NCBI GenBank assembly: GCA_963921825.1
Contig: OY997588.1
Coordinates: 132,029,203-132,093,202, forward strand
Direction: 5' to 3'
Length of the DNA: 64,000 nt
DNA from: Erodium maritimum
Taxonomy: Eukaryota; Streptophyta; Magnoliopsida; Geraniales; Geraniaceae
This document shows positions 33,224 through 45,720 of the stretch, in pieces. The notes beneath the pieces are model-generated. The model saw only the letters and a program-made list of their open reading frames with translations. It was not told the origin of the DNA and searched no databases. Each line of letters opens with the position of its first letter. The first letter of the stretch is position 1. Both the position numbers and the translations under genes were made by a program.

Positions 33224-34904
33224 GGAGCAAACCACACAAAGAAGGTCTAAAAACCAGATATTACAAACATGAAACGCAAAAAGAGAAAAAATGAGAGGGT
33301 CTAACACCCGAACTTTTCTAACATGAAGTGCACAAAAAAGGGTCTAAAACCCAGATTTTCCAACCATTAAGCACACGAAGAACCAAATGGACCACCAGAA
33401 GTAGGTAGAGCAGCTCTGCAACGATCCATAGTCGGTAGGATGAAGAAGCGTGTCCCACGACCAAAGCTGAAACTAGCCACCTTCAAAGACCCGAAAGAAG
33501 GACTTAGATCGCAAGACAACTTTCCACGGACATTGGAGCTTGAACTCAGTCCTCTGAAAACCAATTCCAGCCAACACCAATAAAAGGCCCCAAACCGAGA
33601 GGACCGGTATTTCTACCGAGGACGAGCTCTAACCTACAAACAGGCAGCAGTAAGTCAACAAGATCTGGAAATCCAGACAGGAAATCAAGTTGAGCGGTCC
33701 AAAATAGAAACCGGAATCCCTTCGTCGGCCAACACCAAGCGAGGACCCAAAGGGGAAGGCCTGTAGTTATACCGAGCACGAGCCAATCCCAAACCTGACC
33801 ATCCTGACACCAAAGCCTGCAAAGAAGCGTAGTGCCACACGAAAAGCCTCACCTCCACAAGTGAAACACGACACTTATCAGCACGACGGAGGATCAGATC
33901 CACGACGATCAACACCCGAGAGAATGAAGAAACACTTCCCACGACCAGATCCGAAGCAAGCGACGACCAATCATAAGCAATGAGAAGCGATTTCCCAGGC
34001 ATCACACCGAGCCAACCAACAAAACCAAACCAGATCTACAACAATCAAAACATAAGACGATGAAGAAACGCGTCCCACGTCAGATCTAAAACCCGACCCC
34101 GTAAGAGACACGAGAGAGCTGCTACCCCTATAGCCAACACCATAAATGGGGATCATAGCCTATTCATTGTCAAAAAACAAACACTCCACCAAGCCGCTCC
34201 ACAAGTATCAAGCTTCTCAAAGAGGATCACGAACACCGTCAAAAACCCAAGGAGCCGAAAACGAGATAAACAACTGACCTGGGCGGATCAAACCGACCCG
34301 GGACCCGGGCGGATCAACCTGACCCGAGCAGAACTATCCGGGCCCCGACAAATCCAACCCGAGTCACCTTTGCATGCTCAAAGAACTCCAGCGAGCAAAC
34401 CACACCTTTGCACGCTACCAGAGCTCCGACGACTTCAGTAGGGGCGGCCGGAGTAAACCACGACAAGAGCAATAAGAGACCTCCAAAAGTCAACCGGTCG
34501 GGCAAGATCCGATGACGTCCACACAGTCCGATTCCAAAACCCAGGCACCAACAGATCAGAGACTTCCAAATCTGAGCTGAAGACCATGTACGGAAGACCA
34601 AGCTCACTGCCGACGAGTTGGTAAAGAACCACCCAAGACCGTTCACCAGAACTCGAACAGACGCAAGTACGCCGGCGTAGAAAAGACACGACGAGGGGGA
34701 CAGAAGGAAAAAAGAGAAGGAAGAGAAAAGGAAGAGGGAGAAACAGAAGTGGAAGAGGGGAAAATGTGAGGGAGAAGCCTCGATCGATTACAGCCGTGCC
34801 CGGAACTGACGGAGACAAGGGGCGGTGGCAAAAAGGGACTAATCTTTAGGGTTTTTTTCGGACTTGAGAGAAAAAGAATACGTGTTCTTGCAACAAGCGT
34901 TGTT

Positions 34905-37795
34905 GTAGTGACGTCTTGCAATACTTTCTACGACGAAGTCTCGTGGTAGACGATGTGACAGCGCACCTGCCATGTCACACTAGATGTGGTTGAGAACACA
35001 TCCCTTGGATGAAAACACAATCATGTGAGACAAGTCACGTCCGATTGGATCAAACAGAAACGGCCCATATGATATTTCTATTAAAAACAATAAATAAAGG
35101 AGAACTCAGAAGCTTCGGAAACGCGGAACCAATGACAATAGAAGTTCTGAATTGCACGCTTTCCACGACCGCACCCAATCCCATTATTAAAACGTTTCCT
35201 CCAATTACAATTGACTTTCTTATCATCAAACAGTAATGTATATCCACACTTGCCTCTAGTCTTCATATCCTACAATTCTTTTAGTTTATTTTGTACTGTT
35301 AGTAAAATAATTACTGTCACTCATTGTAAATAAACAAACAAAAAAAAAAGCACATGCAAAACCCCATGAAATTCACTCATTCCAAAATATCATAAATTTA
35401 AATTCAAAGAAATAATTTAAATTAAATTAAATTTAGAAGATAAGATGAATATTTTTCAAACGAGAGACTAATCTTAATATCTACTTTGAAAGTAGGAAGT
35501 AGTTATAACTTATAACTGAAACTTCCCCATATCTGCTTTTTTTAATTAAACTATTAATTAAGTAATATTACTTTACCGTGTAAACAGTACCATCTATTAA
35601 TTGCATACCCAGTATCCACCAATAATAATATTTGTCAAATCTCTTCAAACTGAAAAATCAATATTTATGATATATCAATAATATTTGGGTCAAAGGTTTT
35701 GATCTCCTAACTTTTTTAATTGAATTTAGTATATTGTGTTGTTAGGACAACTGATAAGATGAGATCTTAACTTTCAATCCTTATTATCCAAGTTTTCCAA
35801 CTCTGAGAACAAATGTTCAGTTTCACATAATTTTCAGGTATAAAATATCTTAATAAGAAATCAGACAAGTTTGATACCTATCTTCACAATAAAGTGGAAA
35901 TAGTGGAACAGTTCACTTCCACAGTTTAAGAGATACCAAAAGCTCAAGAAAAAAAAAACTCAGACACTAATTGCTTGAAACAATTAAAGGGAGAATTCAA
36001 TAAAAATTCTCTCTAACTCGAGAGAACCCCTTAAATTTTTGTTGTCATTGTCTTGACGATGGCTCTTCTTTCTTTCTAACTTTTTTTTTTCTGGTATAAA
36101 GACTTGTAGAACAAAACGCTGTGAACATATAACAAACAAGCAATCGTAAATAAAAAGGAACGACCAATCCGGTTGAAGAGCAGAACGAGAAAACACATTT
36201 GTGTCGTGACACGGAGGTCCACTGACTTTAAAGCAAATTTTCCGGCGTGACCGTGGTGGCGATCAGCAGCGGTTGCTCCCCAAGGATCACACAGCTATAC
36301 GGTATACCCAGCAGCGCGCCCACTCGCTATAATGGATGTGAAAGCAGCAGGACGGTAACCAGAACTTCGGGTTTAAAAAACGATTTTGGGAGAGTAACTA
36401 GTGTATAATCTGGCTCTGGTAATCAGAGGAAAACATGTTGAAAAATAGAATGCACGAGTCTGGTATTTATAGCTCAAAACCGCATGGGTAAAAAGGTAAA
36501 TGAACAAAAGATTTTTTTAAAAATTAAATTTGTTGAACGTGGGTGTTGACCCACTGAAATCTGGAGTCAGTCGATCCACTTAACAACACATCTGGACTCG
36601 TTCAAACAGTTTTGAAAAAGTCTTTAACAGAAAAAATTAAAAGTAATTTTACCAAAAATAATACTTCTCTTATTTTAGCCCGCCCCGCAGGGGCTCCACC
36701 TGAACCCGCGCCCGGCCCGGCCTGGACGGACGGTGGCGACGATGCCCGCGAGGCCCGTTCCGACCCAACCAGCATAGGGCCAAATAGTGATCTGAACAGG
36801 AGAGGAGGTGAAGCACTAAATAAACTCATCCTCTCATGAGTTCCTCACCGATGTGGGACGTCTCCCAAAAGCCAAAAGGCTTTGACAACCAATTTTCCCA
36901 ACAACATGTTATGGTCATCCTTTTAGGATTTCCTCGATATGCCTTTCGATTTCAGATCGATAAGTTTCAAGTTTTCTCCTTTTTACAGGGCTCAAAATCG
37001 GTGTTATTATGTATCTGTTTTCCAGTGAGCTATGGAGATCAGAGGTGTTATCGGACGGTCATGTGGTTGCTCACATATACTTTGATTTGGGAAGTAGCAT
37101 CAATAAAGCAGAGCCTGGAAGCGACGGACCATGTATTGAAGATCACGGGACGTAGATGAGGAAGAATGTCCCGGTTCCCGATCCCACTCCTTTTTCTTAG
37201 GAACCTCTTTGGCTACCTGGCATCATTCTTACCTCCACTCCAAGGGTCTCTACCGAGAGACCAACGTGTTCTTTAGACAAAACATGTCCACTTGAGTTGA
37301 GTTAAGAAAAGTGAAAGAAGTAATAGATTTAAACCCCGCGAGAATAGGGATACACCTCCTAAGTTATCACTTGGATTAGCCGGACATTTAAATTATAGGG
37401 TAAGTATTTCGGGCATATTCGAAACTATGTATCACCTTTTAATTTTGTTGCTAGTTACTTTTCTTTAGTAAAAATTCCACGTCAAACTGGCAAAAAATTA
37501 ATATCAGTTTTTTTTTGACAAAAAAGGGTGTAGCTTTCCAGTAATAATACAAATCTAACATTTACGCCTACACAATGAGTATGTATAAAGTAGGTGTGTA
37601 CTTGTTGCACTGTATTTGTACATTATAGTATGGTGTTTCCGTTTTGCTATGAAGTCTTTAATGTGTAATGTTATTGTTGGTCATGTACGTTCATTAGATG
37701 TATATATATTTTCTCATTGATGTATAAAATTTGGTATTATTTTCTTAAAATATGATTATTAACTTTAACTGGCATATAGCATATATATTCTTTAA
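34905..37795. other. Gene-free stretch of ~2.9 kb
   Basis: AT-rich. No credible host exon found on either strand. A GC-rich patch at 36678-36775 and the CTCACCGATGTGGGACG motif at 36844-36860 look like fragments of unclassified retroelements, but I cannot assign a family or borders. Confidence 0.4.
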
Positions 37796-37799
37796 AAAA

Positions 37800-40175
37800 C
37801 GCTATGCAACCTCTCAACTGAGGTTCTCTCTACCCTAGTTAGGGTTCCATTGCCGCCGCCCAAACCTGCGCTGCCCGCCCCCGCCTGAGCTCTGGCCGTC
37901 CACATCTGATACGTATCACCGCCATCCACACCTGTTACGCATCGTCACAGGTTCAATACTTCCTCTCGTTCCCATCGAGCGTCTCATTTCCGAGTTCCTG
38001 CACTCGCCCGAGCGACGCCGACACCACAGAGAGCCCCCGCTCCCATCCCTGTCCGTGACTCCATCAGATCCGTCGTCCTTCAACATCACTTGCCCGGAAA
38101 TGGAAGGTGAAGACCAGATCCGGCCCGCTGAGACTCCTCCACAGCCCCAGCCCCGACAGCAAGGACTTTTTTGCCTGAGGTAACTTTTCCGGTGTCCTCC
38201 CTTGTTACTTCACGTCGTCCGCCGGAACTTAGTCGGCCCACCGGCAGCTGTCCTCGTTGAAGGACAAGCCAGGCGGAGCCCCGACCGGGAACCTTTCCCT
38301 ACTTGGGTCGCAGCCACCGTCGTGTCCTCGGCGGAGTCTGCCGGAGTTGGAAATGGTCCACACGGATCTACCGCCTGTCTCTCGAACTCATTCGCCGGCG
38401 TCGGGGTCCAGGTACCATCCCCCGGTAAGTCTAACAACGGGGTCATCCAGCCTAGTGGCGAGTGGGACCGAACTTCCTGCGCGTCAGGGGGGAGAGAGCT
38501 CGGTCCACATTTCTCCGGTCCCGGACTGGGAGGATGAAGATGATGAAGTGGTGGTCCCGGTGGAGGCGGTCCCAACGATCAAAAAGGGGACGTACCAGTT
38601 CTCGCAGGCGGCACGGGTCGTAGGAAATCAGAATCATAACCAGAATGCGGTCTGTGCAATGATGCTGCAGAAATGGAAAGTAGACGGCATTCAGGTTGAG
38701 TTCATGTCCCCGGAGGTTACGGGTTATCATTTCCCATCTGCTGCAGCAATGGGGAATATCCGACATCGGGGGCCCTGGATTTTCAAGGGTTTCCCAATGC
38801 TCTTGGAACCCCTCAGGCCGTATGCTCAGGCACACGAGATTGAGTTTAACCACATTGAGCTGGGTGTCCAAGCTATGAACGTCCCGTCAGGGGCCAGAAC
38901 CCCGGAGGTCAGGGGCCTTACTGCTGCTACCATTGGTGTTCATTTGGTGTCGGCTCTAATACCGTTTGTCCGCCGGGAGGACATGTTCCTATGGTTGCGG
39001 GTACGAATGGAATTGAACCAACCTCTTCGGCGACGTATCCGCCTTCGGTTCCCAGACACTGTTACTTCCTCATTGATTGAGCTTCAATATGAGAGGCTCA
39101 CGGATCTTTGTCGCAGATGTGGGAGGATGACACACCGGATTACGGGGTGTACGACTCACTTACCGGGAATAGTTCGGGAGGAGATCCGTCATGACACTAC
39201 GATCCTGGTACCAAGGCAACTGGATGTGGATAGACTGCTCAAGACAGTATGGCATGCTCCCCCTTCCCAGGAACCGGCAGTTGTTGACGATCTCCTGAAT
39301 GGGCTCTCCTTGAACCCTATGGTCCGTTCTAGGGAGATCGTCATGGGGGATGGTTTCTCTGCTGCAGTCGTTCCTTCGAACTCTGACGATCTGGCTAAGA
39401 CTACCTCAAGAGGGGTGGTCATTTGTTTGCAGGATGGAGTGGGCCGGGATTGTGGAGGGCCACCGGGGTTTACAAAGCCCGACAATCTGGCTAACATCCA
39501 CCCTGCTTGAAATCCCCCCTGCCCCTGAAGAAGCTGCGGACACCTTAGGGATTCAGGTAGGGAAGGAGAAAGACCCCAAGGAAGTTTTGGGGAAGGCTGG
39601 TCTTATTCGGGGGAAGGCCAAGAAATATTCTCTACAGACAAGGAGCGGGTCGTTGTATGCTCGCCCGTCGGGGTCAAAGAAATCGCTGGATCAACCGCCC
39701 CCTCCACCAGAATTCACCCAACCGGTCAACGCTGTAGGGGACCAGGAGAAGTAGGCGGACGCAGGACAGCCTCCAATGCAGGGATGACCCGACTCGGCAG
39801 GGGTGGGTGGAGCCGATTTTGGACTATACCTACAGACCCGGGTCAGCCAGTGTTGGGCGGTCTCGGGCAACCTGCACCAACAGCTCATCTATTTTATTTG
39901 CTTTATGATTATCTGATTTATTTGTGGAACAATTTATTGCTTATTTTGGTTAGGTACCTTTATTTTATGTCTCATTGTTTTGAGACGATGGTAAGGAGTT
40001 GTCTTAAGTTTTTGTAAAACGATGTCAAGTAGGCTATTATTATGGGTCCACGAGCGCTGGACTTGCTACGGTCGATCCGGACACATATTTGGAACCCTGG
40101 GCGCTTACGCCCTTCCTTGTTTGATTACCTTTGGGTATTAATACTATTCTCTGGTTACCCGTTTCAAAAAAAAAC
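37800..40175 (+). mobile_element. L1-type LINE with ORF1 but no recognisable ORF2
   Basis: It begins with a GC-rich leader after CTACCCTAGTTAGGGTTCC. ORF1 follows at 38257-39510, with a second open frame to 39754. A 3' UTR (GGGTCCACGAGCGCTGG, CGCTTACGCCC) ends in an A-run at 40167-40175. At ~2.4 kb it is far shorter than a full L1 (about 6-7 kb), because endonuclease and reverse transcriptase are missing between ORF1 and the tail. A decayed tail of the same kind lies at 46150-46337. Confidence 0.72.
38257..39510 (+). pseudogene. LINE ORF1 (DUF4283 plus CCHC-type knuckle)
   Basis: 417 codons open. A DUF4283-like domain spans about residues 125-245 (KWKVDGIQVEFM, RHRGPWIFKGFPMLLEP). A zinc knuckle CRRCGRMTHRITGC (CX2CX4HX4C, about residues 288-301) follows, as in plant L1 ORF1 proteins. 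The upstream ATG at 38100 opens only a short frame that stops at the TAA near 38180. Homologous-looking C-terminal sequence continues in another frame to 39754, so the gene is frame-shifted near 39470. It would bind element RNA in a working LINE. Confidence 0.75.
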
Positions 40176-40504
40176 TAGCGTATAATATAAAGTAAGCGGC
40201 ACAATCCAAGCAAATTCTATTCACTTTTCTCTCTGTACTTTTAGCGCTCTCTCCTTACCTTTTCTTAGCGCGGCCTCCAGTACTCCTAATTTCGGCCGCA
40301 CGCATTGATGCTCTCATCGCCATAACAATTGCCTCTTGCACGTGCCACCACCATGGCTTGGAACAACGTGATCTGAAAACAAATGACCATCGACGCCTTC
40401 ATGAAGACCTCTCAGGTACCTCCCACCAAGCTCCGACCGCCGTGACCCTCTCACCACCGTTTTGCAGGTTGCTACTTCATGCGGATCAAACCTAGGCGTT
40501 GCCG

Positions 40505-40618
40505 ATTTGCAGGTCGTTTCTCCCTACGATATCGACCTCGACGCCTCCGAACTGCAGGTCGTTTCTCCCTACGATACCGACCTCGACGCATCCGAACTGC
40601 AGGTCGTTCCTCCTCCTA
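40505..40618 (+). repeat. 45-bp tandem repeat, two full copies and a partial third
   Basis: The unit starts GGTCGTTTCTCCCTACGAT. Copies 1 and 2 differ at two positions (TATC/TACC and GCCTCC/GCATCC). The unit is a multiple of three, and one plus-strand frame stays open through it to a TAA at about 40624, reading QVVSPYD..DLDASEL. No ATG opens that frame and no gene model is supported. Confidence 0.8.
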
Positions 40619-40825
40619 CATGCTAAAAAAACTAACATATAATCAAATTTAATATAAGTATATACTTATTTTTTTTTGGTAAAATCAATATTTTCTTGAA
40701 GGACAAAGGTTGCTTCTAAAGCAAAGAAGAAAAGGATAAAAAAAAAACCATAAAATAAAAAGAAAAAGAATAGTGAATTGGGCCGATGAGATGAGCCTTC
40801 TTATTCTGCTGCAGCAGCCAGCAGC

Positions 40826-40833
40826 TATAAAAA
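40826..40833 (+). promoter_or_regulatory. TATA box of CIPK1
   Basis: TATAAAAA lies about 200 bases before the CIPK1 start codon, in a C+G-poor context typical of plant TATA boxes. The 5' UTR would be about 170 bases. Confidence 0.55.
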
Positions 40834-41028
40834 TGGCGGTCTCAATGGTTCAAAACCAGAAAGGCGATAACAAATACAGAAATAAATAAGGGATAGCCAT
40901 TTACGACTGCAGAGCTCTGTCCCAACACTCACAAACAATTCTATCAATTCCTCTTCACATCTCTCTCATTCCCAGAAACTTTCTCGTAGATTTGGATCAT
41001 TGTTTTGCTCGCTGCTGTGATTTGTTTC

Positions 41029-44000
41029 ATGGTGAGGAAGCTGCAAACCCGAGAGGAAGGGTCCGGAAAGGGAATGCGACTTGGAAAGTACGAGCTCGGC
41101 AAGACGCTCGGTGAAGGCAATTTCGGTAAGGTCAAATTTGCCAGGAATTGTGAGACTGGTCAAGGCTTTGCTGTTAAGATCCTCGAGAAGAACCGGATCA
41201 TCCATCTCAACATCTCCGATCAGGTTTTCATCACTGATTCCGATATTGTGAACGAAAATTCATTTAGGTTTTTGTTAATTAACCGGATTTGGAATGGAAT
41301 TGAATCGAAATTGCTGATTGTTCATTTCTGATTTAACTCAAAAACATCGCAGATTAAGAGAGAGATTGCGACCTTGAAACTCATCAAGCATCCCAACGTC
41401 GTCAGGTTACATGAGGTATGCTCCTTCCTCTGTCTATTCTCTAGTTTTAATTCATCTTTTTAGGTTGTTTACTCATCTTTGTTTTTATCTGCATTTGTCC
41501 GATGTTGAACCAATCTTAGCCATCACTTTTGAACCTAACGTGTGGGTTTGTTAATCTCTATTTTTTATCAGTTTCTTTTTCGTTTAGAAAATATCAGTTA
41601 CATTGCATAATGATTAGCTATGAATCTGAAGATAGTTCCAGCAATCAGGTAAGGTGATATGTTAATTGCCAAGACCTTTGATTGCTCTATTTAGGTGCCT
41701 TGTCAGGCTATTTGATTAGGGAACATCTATTAATCTGATCAGAATCATTCTTCGTTTAGGGTAGGCTCCCGGGAAAACTTAGCAAGAATAATCAACAATA
41801 CTCCCTTTGAGCATTAGCCATCGTTTAGCGATATGCTTGTTTGACTAGAATCATTAGTGGGCTGTTTTAGGAAGTCTGACCCCTCTTCTACCTTCAACCA
41901 CACTAGCAACTACTCCAGTTGGTCAGATTTTTCTTGAGGGGGGCTTAGAGGTGCTCAACTAATACAGCAAAGCCCCACATGTGATGTTAAAGATTGGGGC
42001 TAATTTTCTTTAGTGCCCCTTATGCATTGGTAACACTCCTTTAGTACCCTGATGTATTGGTAACGTTCTGGACAAAATTTTGGTCAAGTTTGCGCCATTT
42101 TGAGGATCTGTGACCAATTCATAAGGGGTATTAAATGTTCAGTTGTCAATACATAAGGGGTATTAAATGATATGTGACCAATTCATAAAGGATACTAAAT
42201 GTGTGTTACCAAAACGTAAGGACTGTTATTGAACGTTATAAAACTTTGGGGTACTAAAGATATGTTACCAATTTAAAAGGGGTACAAAAGATAATTAACC
42301 TTAAAGATTAAGGTGCCATCTTACCTGCTTTCATGTGGGTGCAAGACATGTTTATTTGTTTATGAGGACCATAGGGTGGATTGTTCGAAGAGAAGCACCA
42401 CTGCCCTGACAGATGGATCCATAATTACTTGTTTGATTATCCATATCTGGGGATAGATCTCATTTATGATAGTGTTGTAATGTACCAAGGTGGGCTACAT
42501 ATCTTCCCCCACGGCCTCACTTGATTCTTCTCCATTTCCATAAAAAAGATCATTTTTGGGCAGCAGGACCAGTTTTGATCCGTTTCTGTCTTGACATAAT
42601 GGGGACTAGAACTTAATCAATAAGTTGTGTGAGATTTTTTAAGGATTCAATACATCCCATGTGCTAGTATTAAGTTATAATATAGTATATTACAACATGT
42701 CAGATATACATTTACAATGTGCCTGGTATTGAATTATAGTGATTATGCTAGCTCAACCACCTGCAACTTCCCCAAGCAAATCCACTTAATTATTCACTGC
42801 AATCACATAAATGGATTGTGCCCACATCTTTCTTAGTGTATGAACATACCATGTTTTTATACGTTGTGATGAGGTGGAATGCCATAACCATAACTAATTA
42901 AGAAAATACATCAGCATCATTGATTAGTTGGTCCTAATTATCTCCATGTTCTTTATATGTAGGTAATAGCCAGCAAAACCAGGATTTACATGGTCCTAGA
43001 ATATGTGGCAGGTGGAGAATTGTTTGACTGGATTGTAAGTAGCTCATGCCGCTCTTGTTATTACCTTCAGGACATTTCATATTCTTAGACCTAAGTTTGG
43101 AATTATCAAAATGTTGCATTGCTAAGCTGCTCCTGTTATAGGCATCAAAAGGGAAGCTTTCAGAAGCTGACGGGAGGAGGCTTTTCCAGCAGTTAATCGA
43201 TGCAGTGAGTTATTGCCACAACAAGGGTGCTTTTCACAGGGATCTCAAGGTTGTTTCTACAACTCCTCTTACATCCTTTGCTACTCTGCACATAAAACAG
43301 AGCTAAAGACATGGATCGCCAAATCCTTAACTTTCTTCACTGCCTTTCTTATTCTTGTATTGTTTGTGAATTGCAGCTAGAGAACCTGCTTGTTGATGCA
43401 AAAGGAAACATTAAGATAACTGACTTTGGCCTCAGTGCTTTACCCCAGCATTTTAGGGTACAAAATCTTACCGAAACAAATCCTCAAGACAAAAAGAAAA
43501 TTTGTTTCATTATTGATGCCTTATCCCCAAATTTCAGGACGATGGGTTGCTGCATACAACTTGTGGAAGCCCGAACTATGTTGCACCGGAGATTCTTGCC
43601 AATAGAGGATATGATGGTTCCACCTCAGATATATGGTCATGTGGTGTTATCTTGTATGTAATTCTAACAGGATATCTCCCCTTCGATGATAGGAATCTTG
43701 CAGTCCTCTATCAAAAGGTATGATCTTCTATATCATTGTTAAGTTAAAGAGTTGTAATACATTGAGTTGCAATCATTTTGATATTTTGCACCTTGGATGA
43801 ACTTTTCAGATCTTGAAGGGTGAAACTCAGATACCCAAAGGGTTATCACCAGGTGCCCGAAACATGATTAAGAGGATTCTTGATCCCAATTCTGGGACAC
43901 GGATGACAGTGGATGAAATCAAAGCAGATGAATGGTTTAAGCAAGGCTATACACCCGTGAATCCTGATGATGAAGAAGATCTGAACATTGATGATGAGCC

Positions 44001-44928
44001 ATGCTCATTGCATGAGGAGGTATGAGCTTGGAAGTTATTGCCTGTCAAACCCTTCCAGGATCTGTGTGTCAATGTTTCTTTACAGTCAACTGAAAGCATT
44101 GTTATTTCGGTGTGTAGGCATCTGAAAGGGAGAAGAGTCCAAAGTCACCTACCCTTATCAATGCCTTTCAGCTCATTGGAATGTCATCCTGTCTAGACCT
44201 CTCAGGCTTCTTTGAGAAAGAGGTAGATTTAGTAGTCATAATAATTTATATATATGGATGAATTTCTAGTGCTTTGCCACTGATTTGAAATCTAAACTGT
44301 GTGCATTTTAGGATGTTTCGGAGAGGAAGATTAGGTTTACATCTAATCTTGGTGCACCAGAGTTGCTTGAGAGGATTGAGGGTATTGTAGTAGAGATGGG
44401 ATTTCTCGTTCAGAAGAAAAATGGAAAGGTTAGTACTCATTGCTTCAATTCATTTATGTGTCTAGTTGAGGCAATTTACTGAGATCTGGTATCATAATGA
44501 CAAATTTTGATAGTTGAAAGTGATGCAAGAGAGCAAGGGGCACAAGAGCCGGGAAAGCCTTTCCGTTGCAGCTGAAGTAAGCAGATTTAGAACTTGCTCC
44601 CATTCTACTTCCCACTATAGAAAAAGAAATGTTCTCCAGATGTATGCATCTTCATGATTTAGTGACAAAATGATGAACTCAACTAATTCTATCTGTTTCT
44701 GTTGTCAGGTTTTTGAGATAAACCCATCAATCTATGTAGTTGAGTTAAGGAAATCATATGGAGATTCTTTAGTTTATAGACAGGTATATCGTGTGTTCTC
44801 TCTCTGTTGTATATGTATCTCTCTCCGTAATTGATGTACGTGTATATATGTGTGTGCAGCTGTGTAAACAGATAGAGAATGATCTTGGTGTTCCTCAAAG
44901 GCCGGAGCTGTTGGCCTCGAAAGTATAG
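41029..44928 (+). CDS. CIPK1: CBL-interacting protein kinase 1 (CIPK1, SnRK3 family)
   Basis: Twelve exons: 41029-41223, 41353-41415, 42963-43034, 43142-43249, 43377-43457, 43538-43717, 43810-44019, 44118-44222, 44312-44428, 44514-44576, 44709-44783, 44860-44928. All introns are GT-AG and phase 0, giving 445 aa, the usual CIPK1 length. The Ser/Thr kinase domain has the glycine loop GEGNFG, K50, HRDLK (142-146), DFG (162-164) and APE (189-191). The NAF/FISL motif starts at N318 ([10 protein letters not shown]), followed by the PPI region. [34 protein letters not shown] and [11 protein letters not shown] match CIPK1 rather than other CIPKs. The NAF motif binds CBL calcium sensors, which relieve auto-inhibition and recruit the kinase to membranes. 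CIPK1 acts with CBL1 and CBL9 in ABA, osmotic and potassium responses (known in Arabidopsis). Intron 2 (1.55 kb) holds a MITE. Confidence 0.96.
41996..42300. mobile_element. Mutator-like MITE in CIPK1 intron 2
   Basis: 305 bp with ~50-bp imperfect terminal inverted repeats: GGCTAATTTTCTTTAGTGCC at the left, and reverse complement GGTTAATTATCTTTTGTACC at the right. A perfect 9-bp target duplication TTAAAGATT flanks it (41987-41995 and 42301-42309). A 9-bp duplication with long TIRs is the Mutator superfamily signature. Confidence 0.85.
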
Positions 44929-44995
44929 CATTAAACATCATTGGGAGACAAAAACAGCCTGTGGCAAGATTTGAGATATATAGGAGTATATATGT

Positions 44996-45720
44996 TTTTT
45001 TTATAGGCAAAGTTTTTCTGATAGAGGACCTCATTTTCGAAAAGAAAGCGGCTAAAGGTCGAACCTCTTAGAAAACAAACAAGAGTATGTCATAAGCATC
45101 TCGAACCAAAAGACTAGATCTGTTTAAAAGAGGACTAAAATTAAATACAAACAAGAACACTCACTTGAAATAATCCCAACAAGGGGAAAAGGATAACAGG
45201 TCTAAATACCTCGATTTAACAACCAATTAGTGCTAAAAAAACAACAAAGGTCTAAATAATATAGATTTAACCACCGTTAAGCTCATAAACACCAGATAAT
45301 CAAGTTAACCTGTCAAGAGTCAACACTCCGAGAGATCCACAAAGGGGAGTTAGAACTGATCTAAATCTATCGCTTCTCCGACTAAAAAGAGATAAGACAA
45401 GTTATAAACAAGGTATGTAGAGGGAAAAGGTACTTGAAGAGGATGAGACCAGGAATCCCCAACCAAACGACCAGTCACACACCAAATCAGCATTGAGATC
45501 CAAGTTCCAAAATCCACCACTTCTTCTTCAACGACTGATCTTCCATAAACCAAACACCCAACCACCACCGATCAAAAACAATCTCCCTTATCGGAGAAAA
45601 AAGAGGAGTAAAGAAGTTGCAAATCGAAGAACCCGGAGCAGGCAGGACCGAGAGGAAATAACAACGACGTCAGGGCAAAGCAGGTCAACCCGATGACGAA
45701 CACCAGAAGAGTCGACGATT
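44996..45720 (-). mobile_element. A-tailed retroposon fragment, minus strand
   Basis: A T-run at 44996-45002 lies just after the CIPK1 3' end. It is followed by GGACCTCATTTTCGAAAAG and repeated AGGTCTAAATA/GATTTAAC phrases like those at 33240-33360 (GGTCTAAAACCCAGATT). This is probably the 3' half of the same retroposon family as 30331-34891. Borders on the right are unclear. Confidence 0.45.

Larger units (their letters stand above)
30331..34891 (-). mobile_element. A-tailed retroposon with 13-bp target duplication, split by a solo LTR
   Basis: Flanks AACAATCGTTGTT (30318-30330) and AACAAGCGTTGTT (34892-34904) match at 12 of 13 positions, a LINE-type target duplication. The T-run at its left edge is the poly(A) tail of a minus-strand element, and the 5' end lies at 34891. 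Without the inserted LTR it is about 1.86 kb. It has repeated CAGATCTG/CCAGATC motifs and GC-rich 5' sequence, with no recognisable reverse transcriptase. It belongs with 21799-22950. Confidence 0.72.

Noticed and set aside
34314-34921. Hydrophobic minus-strand frames, membrane-protein-like
   Set aside because: They lie in the CT-rich 5' part of a retroposon; the hydrophobicity follows from base composition.
37760-40195. Target duplication of the L1 element (CTGGCATATA near 37769 against CTAGCGTATA after the A-run)
   Set aside because: Only 8 of 10 bases match and the left copy is not directly at the element start.
43311-43661. A separate small gene inside CIPK1
   Set aside because: It is exon 5 read through unspliced introns in one frame and exon 6 in a wrong frame.
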